Below, piece by piece: positions 15,608-24,763 of a stretch of DNA of 33,989 bases (the stretch's first letter is position 1; each line of letters starts with the position of its first letter). The stretch is from contig JAFQEZ010000022.1 of NCBI GenBank assembly GCA_017398805.1, forward strand, positions 1-33,989, in the 5' to 3' direction. The notes under the pieces are model-generated. The model had not been told where the DNA came from, ran no database searches, and saw only the letters and a list, made by a program, of their open reading frames with translations. Source of the stretch: Bacteroidaceae bacterium (GTDB taxonomy: Bacteria; Bacteroidota; Bacteroidia; Bacteroidales; Bacteroidaceae). The translations under genes and the position numbers were made by a program.

Positions 15608-15615
15608 TACCTTTG
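15608..15615 (+). promoter_or_regulatory. Putative main promoter -7 box of the ribosomal cluster
   Basis: TACCTTTG matches TAnnTTTG fully. The region 19 nt upstream is a T-run (TTTT at 15585-15588), so the -33 box is degenerate. Predicted transcription start is near 15621, giving rpsL a leader of about 80 nt. Confidence 0.65.
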
Positions 15616-15624
15616 CAGTCCAAA

Positions 15625-15660
15625 ATGGACTATCGCGTTCAGCCACGTCCAAAAGCATAG
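15625..15660 (+). CDS. Possible 11-codon leader ORF before rpsL
   Basis: ATG at 15625 opens a frame of 11 codons, MDYRVQPRPKA, ending at TAG 15658-15660. It would begin within a few bases of the predicted transcription start and finish 43 nt before rpsL. TGGAC inside it (15626-15630) can pair with GTCCA (15647-15651), also inside it, so its translation would open that hairpin. The short PRP-containing peptide could be a regulatory leader, but an ORF this short can occur by chance and nothing here proves it is translated. Confidence 0.25.
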   Translation: MDYRVQPRPKA

Positions 15661-15703
15661 AAATATTTAAAAAACAATATATAATAATTAAAAATTAAAC
15701 AAA

Positions 15704-16084
15704 ATGCCTACAATTCAGCAATTAGTTAGAAAAGGCAGAGAGGTGATTGTAGAGAAGAGCAAGTCACCCGCACTCGACAACTGTCCACAGCGTCGTGGTG
15801 TGTGTGTACGTGTTTACACTACTACTCCAAAGAAACCTAACTCTGCTATGAGAAAGGTTGCTCGTGTACGCTTGACCAACCAGAAGGAGGTAAACTCTTA
15901 CATCCCGGGTGAAGGTCACAACTTGCAGGAGCACTCAATCGTTTTGGTACGTGGCGGCCGTGTTAAGGACCTCCCGGGTGTACGTTATCACATTGTTCGT
16001 GGTACTCTTGATACTGCAGGTGTAGCTAACCGTACACAGCGTCGTTCAAAGTATGGTGCTAAGCGTCCCAAGGCTAAGAAGTAA
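15704..16084 (+). CDS. rpsL: 30S ribosomal protein S12
   Basis: uS12 sits at the decoding centre and controls accuracy of tRNA selection. The 126-residue protein is normal in length. [13 protein letters not shown] at 40-52 includes K43, and [11 protein letters not shown] starts at 86 and includes K88 and D89, the residues changed in streptomycin-resistant mutants elsewhere; here they are the sensitive type. It is the first gene of the cluster, about 80 nt after the predicted transcription start, and is followed by an unusually long 194-nt spacer before rpsG. Confidence 0.98.
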   Translation: MPTIQQLVRKGREVIVEKSKSPALDNCPQRRGVCVRVYTTTPKKPNSAMRKVARVRLTNQKEVNSYIPGEGHNLQEHSIVLVRGGRVKDLPGVRYHIVRGTLDTAGVANRTQRRSKYGAKRPKAKK

Positions 16085-16100
16085 TTCTTAGAATGAGGAA

Positions 16101-16130
16101 ACAAGCGGCAGCAAAGTGATTCCGGCTTGT
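16101..16130 (+). other. Hairpin in the rpsL-rpsG spacer
   Basis: ACAAGCGG (16101-16108) pairs with CC-G-GCTTGT (16122-16130) leaving one bulged G and a 13-nt loop. In E. coli, S7 represses its own synthesis by binding the rpsL-rpsG spacer; a similar role here is only a suggestion from position. Confidence 0.4.
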
Positions 16131-16172
16131 AAAACGACAGGGATATGACTTTACTTTTTACATATTTATAAA

Positions 16173-16180
16173 TAGTTTTG
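16173..16180 (+). promoter_or_regulatory. Possible internal promoter before rpsG-fusA
   Basis: TAGTTTTG matches TAnnTTTG fully, with TTTA 19 nt upstream (16150-16153) as a weak -33 box. It would start a transcript about 92 nt before rpsG. Confidence 0.35.
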
Positions 16181-16278
16181 GTTTGTTGGAGTTATAACGG
16201 TTGAGTAAATGCCTCGGTGGAGGTGTTGAAGAATTAAGAATAACAGCCCACACAAAACATTAATTTTCGCAAAAGAAA

Positions 16279-16755
16279 ATGAGAAAAGCAAAACCAAAAA
16301 AACGCGTGGTCCTTCCGGATCCCGTTTTCAACGATCAGATGGTATCTAAGTTCGTTAACCACCTGATGTATGACGGAAAGAAAAACGTATCGTACACAAT
16401 CTTCTATGGCGCTCTTGAGCTTGTTGGTAACAAGATGAAGAACGAGGAGAAAACCCCACTTGAAATTTGGAAGCAGGCGTTGGAGAACATCACTCCTAAG
16501 CTCGAGGTGAAGTCACGCCGTATCGGTGGTGCTACATTCCAGGTTCCTACCGAAATCCGTGCAGACCGTAAGGAGTCAATCTCAATGAAGAACATGATCC
16601 TCTTCGCTCGCAAGCGTGGTGGCAAGTCTATGTCAGAGAAGCTCTGCAACGAGATTATGGATGCATACAACAACCAGGGTGGTGCTTTCAAGCGTAAGGA
16701 GGATATGCACCGCATGGCTGAGGCTAACCGTGCATTTGCACATTTCCGTTTCTAA
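16279..16755 (+). CDS. rpsG: 30S ribosomal protein S7
   Basis: uS7 nucleates assembly of the 30S head and contacts the E-site tRNA. The 158 residues begin [15 protein letters not shown], typical of this phylum's S7, and contain [14 protein letters not shown] (about 23-36) and [15 protein letters not shown] (near 81-95), the conserved rRNA-binding hairpin. It follows a 194-nt spacer with a hairpin and possible promoter, and precedes fusA by 18 nt. Confidence 0.98.
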   Translation: MRKAKPKKRVVLPDPVFNDQMVSKFVNHLMYDGKKNVSYTIFYGALELVGNKMKNEEKTPLEIWKQALENITPKLEVKSRRIGGATFQVPTEIRADRKESISMKNMILFARKRGGKSMSEKLCNEIMDAYNNQGGAFKRKEDMHRMAEANRAFAHFRF

Positions 16756-16773
16756 TCCGTAACAGTTAAGAAA

Positions 16774-18867
16774 ATGGCAAACGATCTTAAATTTACCCGT
16801 AATATCGGTATTAGTGCTCACATCGATGCTGGTAAGACTACCACATCTGAGCGTATTTTGTACTACACCGGTCTCTCACACAAGATTGGTGAGGTGCACG
16901 ACGGTGCAGCAACAATGGACTGGATGGAGCAGGAGCAAGAGCGTGGTATCACTATCACATCTGCTGCTACAACAACTTTCTGGAAATGGAACGGTACACA
17001 GTACAAGTTCAACCTCATTGATACTCCGGGACACGTAGACTTTACAGCCGAGGTAGAGCGTTCACTCCGCGTGCTTGACGGTGCTATTGCCGCATTCTGT
17101 GCGGTAGGCGGTGTTGAGCCTCAGTCAGAGACTGTATGGCGTCAGGCTGACAAGTACAACGTTCCTCGTATTGCATACGTGAACAAGATGGACCGTTCAG
17201 GTGCTGACTACTTCTCTGTAATGCGTCAGATGAAGGAGATTCTCGGTGCCAATCCATGCCCCGTTACAATCCCCATCGGCTCGGAAGAGAAATTCATGGG
17301 TGTTGTGAACCTTATCACAATGAAGGCTCTCGTTTACCGTGATGGCGCACTCGACTACACAGTCGAGGAGATTCCTGCAGAACTCGTTGACGAGGCTAAC
17401 CAGTGGAGAGAGCACCTTCTTGAGAAGGCTGCCGACTTCGATGAGGAGTTGATGATGAAGGTTCTTGAGGATCCGGATTCAATCACTGAGGAGGAGATTA
17501 TAGCTGCAATCCGCAAGGGTACACTCGCGCTTGAGATTACTCCTATGACATGTGGTTCTTCATTCAAGAATAAGGGTGTGCAGCCACTTCTTGACTTTGT
17601 ATGTGCATTCTTGCCTTCACCACTTGACACTCCTGCAATTGAGGGTGTTAATCCTAAGACTGACGAGACAGAGACACGTACTCCATCTGAGGATGACAAG
17701 ACATCGGCTCTTGTGTTCAAGATTGCTACAAACCCATTCGTTGGCCGCTTGATTTACGTTCGCGTATATTCAGGTAAACTCGAATCAGGTTCATATATCT
17801 ACGATACACGTTCAGGTCGCAAGGAGCGTATTTCTCGTATGTTCCAGATGCACTCAAACAAGCAGAACCCGGTAGAGGTTCTCGGTGCGGGTGATATCGG
17901 TGCAGTTATCGGTATGAAGGATGTCCGTACAGGTGATACACTCTGTTCAGAAGACGGCCCAATCGTACTCGAGTCAATGACATTCCCCGATCCTGTGATT
18001 TCTATCGCTGTTGAGCCTAAGACTCAGAAGGATCTTGATAAGCTCGCTAACGGTCTCGCAAAGCTTGCAGAGGAGGATCCTACATTTACAGTAAGAACCG
18101 ATGAGCAGTCTGGCCAGACAATTATCTCTGGTATGGGTGAGCTTCACCTTGAGATTATCATCGACCGTCTGAAGCGTGAGTTCAGCGTTGAGTGTAACCA
18201 GGGCCGTCCTCAGGTTAGCTACAAGGAGGCAATTACAGGTACTGTAGAGGTTGACGAGACATATAAGAAGCAGACCGGTGGTAAGGGTAAGTACGCCAAG
18301 ATCCTTGTTTCTGTAGGTCCTGCTGATGAAGACTTCAAGGAGGGTAACCTTCAGTTCGTTAACGAGGTTAAGGGCGGTAACGTTCCTAAGGAGTTCATTC
18401 CTTCAGTACAGAAGGGCTTCCAGACAGCTATCAAGTCAGGTGTTCTCGCAGGTTATCCTATGGAGTCGTTGAAGGTAGTCCTTCTCGACGGTGGATATCA
18501 CCCTGTAGACTCCGACCAGTTGTCATTCGAGGTTTGTGCTATCCAGGCTTACAAGAATGCTTGCCAGAAGGCTAACCCGGTTCTTCTTGAGCCTGTGATG
18601 AAGCTTGAGGTTGTTACTCCCGAGGAGAGTATGGGTGATGTAATCGCCGACCTCAACAAGCGTCGCGGTCAGGTAGAGGGCTTTGAGACAAGCCGCACCG
18701 GTGCACGTATTGTCAAGGCGATGGTTCCGCTGTCAGAGATGTTCGGTTATGTGACTTCACTCCGTACCATCACTTCTGGTCGTGCAACATCATCAATGAC
18801 ATACGATCACCACGAGCAGGTAAGTGCTTCTTTGACTAAGCAGATACTTGAAGAACTTCAGAAATAA
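16774..18867 (+). CDS. fusA: Elongation factor G
   Basis: EF-G is the GTPase that drives translocation of tRNA and mRNA through the ribosome and helps recycle ribosomes. The 697-residue protein is full length with all five domains. GTPase motifs: G1 AHIDAGKTT at 15-23, switch [12 protein letters not shown] near 57-68, DTPGH at 83-87 with the catalytic histidine H87, and NKMD at 137-140. These intact motifs indicate the canonical, GTP-hydrolysing factor. Domain IV and V follow after about residue 480. No tuf gene follows, unlike in E. coli. A 75-nt spacer with a strong hairpin separates it from rpsJ. Confidence 0.98.
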   Translation: MANDLKFTRNIGISAHIDAGKTTTSERILYYTGLSHKIGEVHDGAATMDWMEQEQERGITITSAATTTFWKWNGTQYKFNLIDTPGHVDFTAEVERSLRVLDGAIAAFCAVGGVEPQSETVWRQADKYNVPRIAYVNKMDRSGADYFSVMRQMKEILGANPCPVTIPIGSEEKFMGVVNLITMKALVYRDGALDYTVEEIPAELVDEANQWREHLLEKAADFDEELMMKVLEDPDSITEEEIIAAIRKGTLALEITPMTCGSSFKNKGVQPLLDFVCAFLPSPLDTPAIEGVNPKTDETETRTPSEDDKTSALVFKIATNPFVGRLIYVRVYSGKLESGSYIYDTRSGRKERISRMFQMHSNKQNPVEVLGAGDIGAVIGMKDVRTGDTLCSEDGPIVLESMTFPDPVISIAVEPKTQKDLDKLANGLAKLAEEDPTFTVRTDEQSGQTIISGMGELHLEIIIDRLKREFSVECNQGRPQVSYKEAITGTVEVDETYKKQTGGKGKYAKILVSVGPADEDFKEGNLQFVNEVKGGNVPKEFIPSVQKGFQTAIKSGVLAGYPMESLKVVLLDGGYHPVDSDQLSFEVCAIQAYKNACQKANPVLLEPVMKLEVVTPEESMGDVIADLNKRRGQVEGFETSRTGARIVKAMVPLSEMFGYVTSLRTITSGRATSSMTYDHHEQVSASLTKQILEELQK

Positions 18868-18876
18868 TAAATAAAA

Positions 18877-18912
18877 GCCTGTCGGTTAGCGAATGACTCT
18901 TAACCGGCAGGC
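18877..18912 (+). other. Strong hairpin between fusA and rpsJ
   Basis: GCCTGTCGGTTA (18877-18888) pairs with TAACCGGCAGGC (18901-18912) over 12 bp with one G-U pair; the loop is 12 nt. It is followed by AATTATCC rather than a T-run, so it is not a standard terminator. It sits exactly at the str/S10 junction and could be an RNase processing site, a stabilising 3' end or a regulatory leader for the S10 part. Confidence 0.65.
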
Positions 18913-18942
18913 AATTATCCATTTTATAAACTTAAAAAAGAC

Positions 18943-19248
18943 ATGAGTCAGAAAATTAGAATCAAACTTAAATCTTATGACCACAACTTGGTTGACAAGT
19001 CAGCTGAGAAGATCGTAAAGACAGTGAAGGCAACAGGCGCAATCGTTAGCGGTCCTATTCCATTGCCAACTCACAAGCGTATTTTTACAGTAAACCGCTC
19101 TACCTTCGTTAACAAGAAGAGCCGTGAGCAGTTCCAGCTTTCCTCTTTCAAGAGACTCATCGACATCTACAGCTCTACAGCCAAGACAGTTGATGCTCTC
19201 ATGAAGCTTGAGCTTCCTTCAGGAGTTGAGGTTGAGATTAAAGTGTAA
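18943..19248 (+). CDS. rpsJ: 30S ribosomal protein S10
   Basis: uS10 belongs to the 30S head and in E. coli also serves as NusE in transcription antitermination. The 101-residue protein starts [18 protein letters not shown], and shows [19 protein letters not shown] at about 35-53, the conserved loop that reaches into the head. It opens the S10 part of the cluster, after the fusA-rpsJ hairpin, and is 36 nt from rplC. Confidence 0.98.
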   Translation: MSQKIRIKLKSYDHNLVDKSAEKIVKTVKATGAIVSGPIPLPTHKRIFTVNRSTFVNKKSREQFQLSSFKRLIDIYSSTAKTVDALMKLELPSGVEVEIKV

Positions 19249-19284
19249 TTTTAATGTTTTATCAAATTTTTAAATTAAACTGAA

Positions 19285-19902
19285 ATGCCAGGATTATTAG
19301 GAAAAAAAATCGGAATGATGTCCGTTTTCAGTGCCGATGGCAAGAATGTTCCATGCACTGTTATCGAAGCAGGTCCTTGCGCAGTTACACAGGTGAAGAC
19401 AATTGAGAAGGATGGCTATGAGGCTGTTCAGCTCGGTTTCCAGGATCAGAAGGAGAGCCGTGTAAACGCTCCTCTTACAGGTCACTTCAAGAAGGCTGGT
19501 GTAACTCCCAAGCGCCACTTGGCCGAGTTCAAGGGTTATGAGACAGAGCTCAACTTGGGCGATGTACTCACAGTAGATCTCTTTGCAGATACTGCTTACG
19601 TTAGCGTAACAGGTACTTCAAAGGGTAAAGGTTTCCAGGGTGTCGTTAAAAGACACAACTTTGGTGGTGTAGGTCAGGCTACTCACGGTCAGCACAACCG
19701 CGCTCGCAAGCCGGGTTCTATCGGTGCTTGTTCTTATCCTGCAAAGGTATTCAAAGGCCTTCGCATGGGTGGACAGATGGGTAACGCTCGTGTTACTACA
19801 CACAATCTTCAAGTGTTAAAGGTTATTCCTGAGCACAACCTGTTGGTTATCAAGGGTTCGGTTCCAGGTTACAATGGTTCAATCGTAATAATTGAAAAGT
19901 AA
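19285..19902 (+). CDS. rplC: 50S ribosomal protein L3
   Basis: uL3 is an early assembly protein whose long loop reaches the peptidyl transferase centre. The 205 residues start [16 protein letters not shown] and contain [20 protein letters not shown] (about 112-131) and [20 protein letters not shown], the core loop; the conserved glutamine in the GQ-methylated position of E. coli L3 falls in MGGQMGN. Its stop and the rplD start share one base (TAATG), which implies coupled translation. Confidence 0.98.
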   Translation: MPGLLGKKIGMMSVFSADGKNVPCTVIEAGPCAVTQVKTIEKDGYEAVQLGFQDQKESRVNAPLTGHFKKAGVTPKRHLAEFKGYETELNLGDVLTVDLFADTAYVSVTGTSKGKGFQGVVKRHNFGGVGQATHGQHNRARKPGSIGACSYPAKVFKGLRMGGQMGNARVTTHNLQVLKVIPEHNLLVIKGSVPGYNGSIVIIEK

Positions 19903-20534
19903 TGGAAGTCAACGTATTAAATATTAAGGGTGAAAACACCGGAAGAAAGGTTACGTTAGACGAATCTATCTTCGGCATCGAGCCAAACGAGCACGTTGTT
20001 TATATGGCAGTACGTCAGTATCTTGCTGCTCAGCGTCAGGGAACACACAAGTCAAAGGAGAGAAGCGAAATGTCAGGTTCAACACGCAAGCTCGGTCGCC
20101 AGAAGGGTGGTGGCGGTGCACGCCGTGGTGATATCAACTCACCTCTGTTGGTAGGTGGTGCTCGCGTTTTCGGTCCAACTCCACGCGACTATAGCTTCAA
20201 GTTGAACAAGAAGGTTAAGCAGTTGGCTCGTAAGTCAGCTCTCTCACAGAAGGCTATCGACAACGCAGTTGTAGTTGTTGAGGACTTCAACTTCGATGCT
20301 CCAAGCACAAAGGCTTTTATTGAGGTGTTAAATAATCTTAAAGTTTCTGAAAGAAAACAACTGTTCGTTTTGCCATCTAGCAATAAAGCAGTATATTTGT
20401 CAGCCAGAAATTTGAAGGGAACTCAAATGGCTATTGCTTCGGACATTAATACCTATGGTATAATGAATGCCGAGGTTTTGGTTGTGACTGAAAGTTCACT
20501 TGAGATAATCAACAATACACTAACTAAAAAGTAA
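19902..20534 (+). CDS. rplD: 50S ribosomal protein L4
   Basis: uL4 lines the peptide exit tunnel; in E. coli it represses the S10 operon. The 210 residues include the tunnel loop with [19 protein letters not shown] (59-77) and the [20 protein letters not shown] segment. The C-terminal third (residues 137-210, from about 20310) is more AT-rich than the rest. It overlaps rplC by one base and its TAA stop forms part of the Shine-Dalgarno sequence of rplW. Confidence 0.97.
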   Translation: MEVNVLNIKGENTGRKVTLDESIFGIEPNEHVVYMAVRQYLAAQRQGTHKSKERSEMSGSTRKLGRQKGGGGARRGDINSPLLVGGARVFGPTPRDYSFKLNKKVKQLARKSALSQKAIDNAVVVVEDFNFDAPSTKAFIEVLNNLKVSERKQLFVLPSSNKAVYLSARNLKGTQMAIASDINTYGIMNAEVLVVTESSLEIINNTLTKK

Positions 20535-20539
20535 GGAGG
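20533..20539 (+). promoter_or_regulatory. Perfect Shine-Dalgarno sequence for rplW
   Basis: AAGGAGG, fused to the rplD stop codon (TAAGGAGG), lies 7 nt before the rplW ATG. Such sequences are rare among the genes of this window. Confidence 0.75.
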
Positions 20540-20546
20540 CACAACA

Positions 20547-20837
20547 ATGGGAGTATTGATTAAACCTATTGTCACTGAGAAGATGACAAAGATCACTGAC
20601 CAGTTCAACCGTTATGGTTTCTATGTATGCCCCGAGGCTAGCAAGTTGGTGATTAAGAAAGAGATTGAGGCGTTGTACAATGTAACTGTAGTTGAGGTTA
20701 ATACCATGAACTATGCTGGCAAGAACAAGAGCCGTTACACTAAGGCAGGCTTTGTGAAAGGCCGTACAAACGCTGTGAAGAAGGCTATCGTCACACTTAA
20801 GGAGGGCGATACTATTGATTTTTATAGTAACATTTAA
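20547..20837 (+). CDS. rplW: 50S ribosomal protein L23
   Basis: uL23 sits at the tunnel exit and is a docking point for trigger factor and the signal recognition particle. The protein is 96 residues: VLIKPIVTEKMTKITDQFNRYGF at the start, then KKEIEALYNVTVVEVNTMNY near 40-59, and the basic KNKSRYTKAGFVKGRTNAVKK tail region. Unlike most genes here it has a perfect Shine-Dalgarno sequence, just 12 nt after the rplD stop. rplB follows after 6 nt. Confidence 0.97.
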   Translation: MGVLIKPIVTEKMTKITDQFNRYGFYVCPEASKLVIKKEIEALYNVTVVEVNTMNYAGKNKSRYTKAGFVKGRTNAVKKAIVTLKEGDTIDFYSNI

Positions 20838-20843
20838 TAAAAG

Positions 20844-21668
20844 ATGGCAGTACGTAAATTTAAGCCTATAACACCGGGCCAGAGACATAAGATTATTGGT
20901 ACCTTTGAAGAGATCACTGCTACGGTACCAGAGAAATCGCTTGTAACCGGTAAGCGTTCTACAGGTGGACGCAACAATGACGGTAAGATGACTATGCGCT
21001 ACAGAGGCGGTGGTCACAAACGTAAATTCCGTTTTATCGATTTCAAGCGTAACAGAGACGGTATTCCAGCAACAGTCAAGTCAATCGAGTACGATCCTAA
21101 CCGTTCGGCTCGCATTGCTCTTCTTTGCTATGCAGACGGTGTTAAATCATATATAATTGCTCCTAACGGTCTGGAGGTCGGTGCTGTGCTCATGTCAGGC
21201 GCTGAGGCAGCTCCTGAGGTAGGTAACACTCTTCCTTTGAAGAATATTCCTATCGGTACAGTGGTTCACAACATCGAGCTTCGTCCAGGACAGGGCGCTA
21301 TCCTTGTCCGTTCAGCCGGTAACTTCGCACAGATCGTTTCTCGTGACGAGAACTACTGTGTAATCAAGTTGCCTTCAGGTGAGGTTCGCCGTATCCTCGG
21401 TACTTGCCGTGCAACAGTAGGTACTGTAGGTAACTCAGACCATGCACTCGAGTCATCAGGTAAGGCTGGTCGCTCACGTTGGATGGGTCGTCGTCCTCAC
21501 AACCGTGGTGTTGTTATGAACCCTGTTGATCACCCGATGGGTGGTGGTGAAGGTCGTGCTTCCGGTGGACACCCACGTTCGCGCAAGGGCTTGTACGCTA
21601 AGGGTCTCAAGACTCGTGCACCTAAGAAGCAGTCTTCAAAGTACATTATTGAGAGAAGAAAGAAGTAA
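20844..21668 (+). CDS. rplB: 50S ribosomal protein L2
   Basis: uL2 supports subunit association and the peptidyl transferase centre. The 274-residue protein begins [36 protein letters not shown] (about 42-61) is the N-terminal rRNA-binding part, and the C-terminal [16 protein letters not shown] (about 223-238) contains the conserved histidine near the catalytic centre (H229 in E. coli). Spacing to rpsS is 24 nt. Confidence 0.98.
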   Translation: MAVRKFKPITPGQRHKIIGTFEEITATVPEKSLVTGKRSTGGRNNDGKMTMRYRGGGHKRKFRFIDFKRNRDGIPATVKSIEYDPNRSARIALLCYADGVKSYIIAPNGLEVGAVLMSGAEAAPEVGNTLPLKNIPIGTVVHNIELRPGQGAILVRSAGNFAQIVSRDENYCVIKLPSGEVRRILGTCRATVGTVGNSDHALESSGKAGRSRWMGRRPHNRGVVMNPVDHPMGGGEGRASGGHPRSRKGLYAKGLKTRAPKKQSSKYIIERRKK

Positions 21669-21692
21669 TAATAAGGAAATTTTTGAAATAAT

Positions 21693-21962
21693 ATGAGTCG
21701 TTCATTAAAAAAAGGTCCATATATCAATGTAAAGTTGGAGAGCAAAGTGCTTGCCATGAACGAGAGCGGTAAGAAATCGGTCATCAAGTCTTGGGCTCGT
21801 GCTTCTATGATTTCTCCCGATTTTGTGGGACACACAATCGCCGTTCACAACGGTAATAAATTCATCCCTGTATACATTACAGAGAACATGGTCGGTCACA
21901 AGTTGGGCGAGTTCGCTCCTACACGTACTTTCCGTGGTCACTCAGGTAACCGTAAAAAGTAA
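21693..21962 (+). CDS. rpsS: 30S ribosomal protein S19
   Basis: uS19 lies in the 30S head, near the subunit bridge and the A-site tRNA. The 89 residues start [18 protein letters not shown] and include [23 protein letters not shown] at about 51-73, the best conserved block of the family, ending [11 protein letters not shown]. It lies between rplB and rplV in the standard order. Confidence 0.98.
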   Translation: MSRSLKKGPYINVKLESKVLAMNESGKKSVIKSWARASMISPDFVGHTIAVHNGNKFIPVYITENMVGHKLGEFAPTRTFRGHSGNRKK

Positions 21963-21999
21963 ACAGGTATTTTAAAACAGAATAAAATAATTAAATATA

Positions 22000-22434
22000 A
22001 TGGGAGCAAGAAAAAAACTAGCTGCTGACAAGAGAAAAGAGGCACGTAAGAGCCTTTACTTCGCCAGTGCAAACGATGTTCCTTCATCACCACGCAAGAT
22101 GCGTCTCGTTGCAGACATGGTTCGTGGCATGGAGGTCGGCCGTGCACTCGGTGTGTTGAAGTTCTCGACTAAGGCTGCCGCTTACAACGTTGAGAAACTG
22201 TTGCGTTCTGCTATCGCTAACTGGGAGCAGAAGAACGAGCGTAAAGCCGAGAACGGCGAGCTGTACATCTCACAGATTTTTGTAGATGAGGCACGCACAC
22301 TTTATCGTATGCGCCCTGCACCTCAGGGTCGCGGATACAGAATCCGTAAGCGTTCCAACCACGTTACTATCTACGTGGACACCAAAGTAAGTAATGACAA
22401 TAAAAAAGTAGAAAGCAATGGGACAGAAGGTTAA
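22000..22434 (+). CDS. rplV: 50S ribosomal protein L22
   Basis: uL22 extends a beta hairpin into the exit tunnel. At 144 residues it is longer than the E. coli protein (110), with extra residues at both ends ([18 protein letters not shown] and a polar tail ending VESNGTEG). Core motifs are [14 protein letters not shown] at 29-42 and the hairpin [20 protein letters not shown] near 98-117. Its last 17 nt overlap the start of rpsC in another frame. Confidence 0.97.
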   Translation: MGARKKLAADKRKEARKSLYFASANDVPSSPRKMRLVADMVRGMEVGRALGVLKFSTKAAAYNVEKLLRSAIANWEQKNERKAENGELYISQIFVDEARTLYRMRPAPQGRGYRIRKRSNHVTIYVDTKVSNDNKKVESNGTEG

Positions 22435-23146
22435 TCCAATCAGTAATCGCTTAGGTATCATCATAGGATGGGATTCCAACTGGTACGGTGGTAAGAACTA
22501 CGGTGACGAACTGGTTGAAGATTCAAAGATCAGAAAATACCTTAATGTACGTTTGGCTAAAGCCAGCGTTTCTAAGATTGTCATCGAGCGTACTTTGAAG
22601 CTTGTTACAATTACCGTATGTACTGCAAAGCCAGGTATCATCATCGGTAAGGGTGGTCAGGAAGTTGACAAGTTGAAGGAGGAGTTGAAGAAGATCACCG
22701 ACAAGGAGATACAGATCAATATTTTTGAAGTTAAGAAGCCTGAGCTTGACGCTACAATCGTTGCTAACAGCATCGCACGTCAGGTAGAGGGTAAGATTGC
22801 ATACCGTCGCGCAATCAAGACAGCCATCGCAAACACAATGCGTATGGGCGCCGAGGGTGTAAAGATCCAGATTTCTGGTCGTCTGAACGGTGCCGAAATG
22901 GCTCGCTCAGAGATGTATAAGGAGGGTCGTACTCCTCTGCACACATTCCGTGCAGACATCGACTACTGCCAGGCTGAGGCACTTACCAAGGTAGGTATCC
23001 TCGGTATCAAGGTCTGGATTTGCCGTGGCGAGGTTTATGGCAAGAGAGACTTGGCTCCAAACTTTACACAGAGCAAGGAGAGCGGTTTCAATGGCAACCA
23101 GGCTGGCGGAAGAAACTTCAAACGTAAGAAAAACAACAATCGCTAA
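22418..23146 (+). CDS. rpsC: 30S ribosomal protein S3
   Basis: uS3 forms part of the mRNA entry channel and its helicase activity. The 242-residue protein starts [14 protein letters not shown], the typical N-terminus, which fixes the start 17 nt inside rplV. The KH domain shows [20 protein letters not shown] near 69-88 with the GxxG loop. The C-terminal domain contains [20 protein letters not shown] (about 153-172) and a basic tail ([13 protein letters not shown]). Confidence 0.98.
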   Translation: MGQKVNPISNRLGIIIGWDSNWYGGKNYGDELVEDSKIRKYLNVRLAKASVSKIVIERTLKLVTITVCTAKPGIIIGKGGQEVDKLKEELKKITDKEIQINIFEVKKPELDATIVANSIARQVEGKIAYRRAIKTAIANTMRMGAEGVKIQISGRLNGAEMARSEMYKEGRTPLHTFRADIDYCQAEALTKVGILGIKVWICRGEVYGKRDLAPNFTQSKESGFNGNQAGGRNFKRKKNNNR

Positions 23147-23166
23147 CGAATTGAATTTGAAGAATT

Positions 23167-23595
23167 ATGTTACAGCCTAAAAAGACAAAATATAGAAGAG
23201 TGCAGCACGGTGTGCAGAAGGGTTTCGCTACTCGCGGTAACCAGCTCGCATTCGGTTCTTTCGGAATCAAGTGTCTGCAGTACAAATGGTTGAATGGCCG
23301 CCAGATTGAGGCAGCACGTATCGCGGTAACACGCTATATGCAGCGCCAGGGTCAGGTTTGGCTCCGTGTTTTCCCTGATAAACCAATCACTCGCAAGCCT
23401 GCCGACGTACGTATGGGTAAGGGTAAGGGTGATCCAGAGGGCTTTGTATTCCCCGTTACACCGGGTCGTATCCTTATTGAGATTGAGGGCGTTTCATTTG
23501 ATATAGCAAAGGAGGCATTGCGTCTCGCTGCTCAGAAGCTGCCTGTTACAACTAAGTTTATTGTTAGACGCGATTACGATTATAATAAGGCATAA
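23167..23595 (+). CDS. rplP: 50S ribosomal protein L16
   Basis: uL16 helps position tRNA in the A and P sites and is added late in 50S assembly. The 142 residues begin [15 protein letters not shown] and contain [20 protein letters not shown] (about 44-63) and [20 protein letters not shown] (about 66-85), including the arginine that is hydroxylated in E. coli. It is followed by rpmC after only 2 nt. Confidence 0.98.
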   Translation: MLQPKKTKYRRVQHGVQKGFATRGNQLAFGSFGIKCLQYKWLNGRQIEAARIAVTRYMQRQGQVWLRVFPDKPITRKPADVRMGKGKGDPEGFVFPVTPGRILIEIEGVSFDIAKEALRLAAQKLPVTTKFIVRRDYDYNKA

Positions 23596-23597
23596 TT

Positions 23598-23792
23598 ATG
23601 AAAATAGCAGAAATTAGAGAGCTTTCTACAGCAGAGCTCAAGGAAAGAGTTGAGGCTGAGGTTACTCGTTATGCCCAGATGAAGTTGAATCACGCAATAT
23701 CACCGTTGGAGAATCCTGAGTCGTTGAAGCATCTGCGTCGCGATATCGCACGCATGAAGGGTGAGTTGCGCTCTCGCGAATTAAATAAATAA
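23598..23792 (+). CDS. rpmC: 50S ribosomal protein L29
   Basis: uL29 is a small helical-hairpin protein at the tunnel exit beside L23. The 64 residues begin MKIAEIRELSTAELKERV and end in the conserved LRRDIARMKGELRSREL. Standard position between L16 and S17; gaps of 2 and 9 nt. Confidence 0.96.
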   Translation: MKIAEIRELSTAELKERVEAEVTRYAQMKLNHAISPLENPESLKHLRRDIARMKGELRSRELNK

Positions 23793-23801
23793 ATAAGACT
23801 T

Positions 23802-24053
23802 ATGAGAAATTTGAGAAAAGAGCGTACTGGTGTTGTTGTAAGCAATAAAATGGAGAAGACAATCACCGTTGCTGCAAAGTTTAAAGAGAAACACCCCATC
23901 TACGGTAAATTCGTGAGCAGAACAAAGAAATATCACGTACACGATGAGAAGCAGGAGTGCTCTGTAGGCGATACAGTACGTATCATGGAGACACGTCCCT
24001 TGAGCAAGACCAAGAGATGGAGATTAGTTGAAATCATCGAAAAAGTTAAGTAA
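23802..24053 (+). CDS. rpsQ: 30S ribosomal protein S17
   Basis: uS17 is an OB-fold protein of the 30S body and an early assembly factor. The 83 residues read [20 protein letters not shown] at the N-terminus, then [20 protein letters not shown] near 32-51 and [20 protein letters not shown] near 57-76, the two hallmark blocks. Gap of 2 nt to rplN. Confidence 0.98.
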   Translation: MRNLRKERTGVVVSNKMEKTITVAAKFKEKHPIYGKFVSRTKKYHVHDEKQECSVGDTVRIMETRPLSKTKRWRLVEIIEKVK

Positions 24054-24055
24054 TT

Positions 24056-24424
24056 ATGATACAGGTTGAATCAAGACTTACAGTATGTGATAATAGCGGT
24101 GCAAAGGAGGCTCTCTGCATCCGTGTACTCGGTGGTACACGTCGCCGCTATGCTTCTGTAGGGGATGTTATCGTAGTCTCTGTGAAGAGCGTTATCCCCT
24201 CAAGCGATTTGAAAAAGGGAGTCGTTTCTAAGGCTCTTATTGTTCGTACTAAGAAAGAGGTTCGCCGTCAGGACGGTTCTTACATCCGTTTCGATGACAA
24301 CGCCTGCATCTTGCTTAACAATGCCGGTGAAATGCGCGGTAGCCGTATCTTCGGTCCCGTAGCTCGTGAGCTTCGTGCAACAGACTATACTAAGGTTGTG
24401 TCTTTGGCACCAGAGGTACTTTAA
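24056..24424 (+). CDS. rplN: 50S ribosomal protein L14
   Basis: uL14 forms intersubunit bridge B8 and is a landing place for the silencing factor RsfS in other bacteria. The 122 residues start [20 protein letters not shown], and include [20 protein letters not shown] (about 67-86) and [13 protein letters not shown] near 99-111. It opens the spc part of the cluster. Confidence 0.98.
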   Translation: MIQVESRLTVCDNSGAKEALCIRVLGGTRRRYASVGDVIVVSVKSVIPSSDLKKGVVSKALIVRTKKEVRRQDGSYIRFDDNACILLNNAGEMRGSRIFGPVARELRATDYTKVVSLAPEVL

Positions 24425-24443
24425 TTTTAAAAAATTTGAAGTA

Positions 24444-24761
24444 ATGAAGAAATTACATATCAAAAAGGGTGACATGGTCATCGTAAATGCAGGCGAGGAC
24501 AAAGGCAAGACCGGTAAGGTGCTCGAGGTCATCGTTGCTAAGGACCGTGCCATCGTAGAAGGCGTTAACATGGTTTCAAAGAGCACGAAGCCAAACGCAA
24601 AGAACCCCCAGGGAGGTATTGTAAAACAGGAAGCTTCAATCCACGTGTCTAACCTGAACTTGGTTGATCCCAAGTCAGGCAAGGCTACACGTATCGGCCG
24701 CAAGCTGAACGCTGATGGTAAGAAGGTTCGTTATGCTAAAAAATCAGGAGAGGAGATTTGA
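24444..24761 (+). CDS. rplX: 50S ribosomal protein L24
   Basis: uL24 initiates 50S assembly through its KOW domain. The start at 24444 gives 105 residues beginning [20 protein letters not shown], the standard KOW beginning; an in-frame ATG at 24366 lies inside rplN and is rejected. [20 protein letters not shown] near 56-75 is conserved. The stop is 2 nt before the rplE ATG. Confidence 0.97.
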   Translation: MKKLHIKKGDMVIVNAGEDKGKTGKVLEVIVAKDRAIVEGVNMVSKSTKPNAKNPQGGIVKQEASIHVSNLNLVDPKSGKATRIGRKLNADGKKVRYAKKSGEEI

Positions 24762-24763
24762 TA

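Noticed and set aside
15501-15698. 65-codon ORF before rpsL
   Set aside because: It crosses the -7 box and predicted transcription start and shows no similarity or codon bias.
24366-24443. Longer rplX start within rplN
   Set aside because: The L24 KOW domain begins at 24444; the upstream part is rplN read in another frame.
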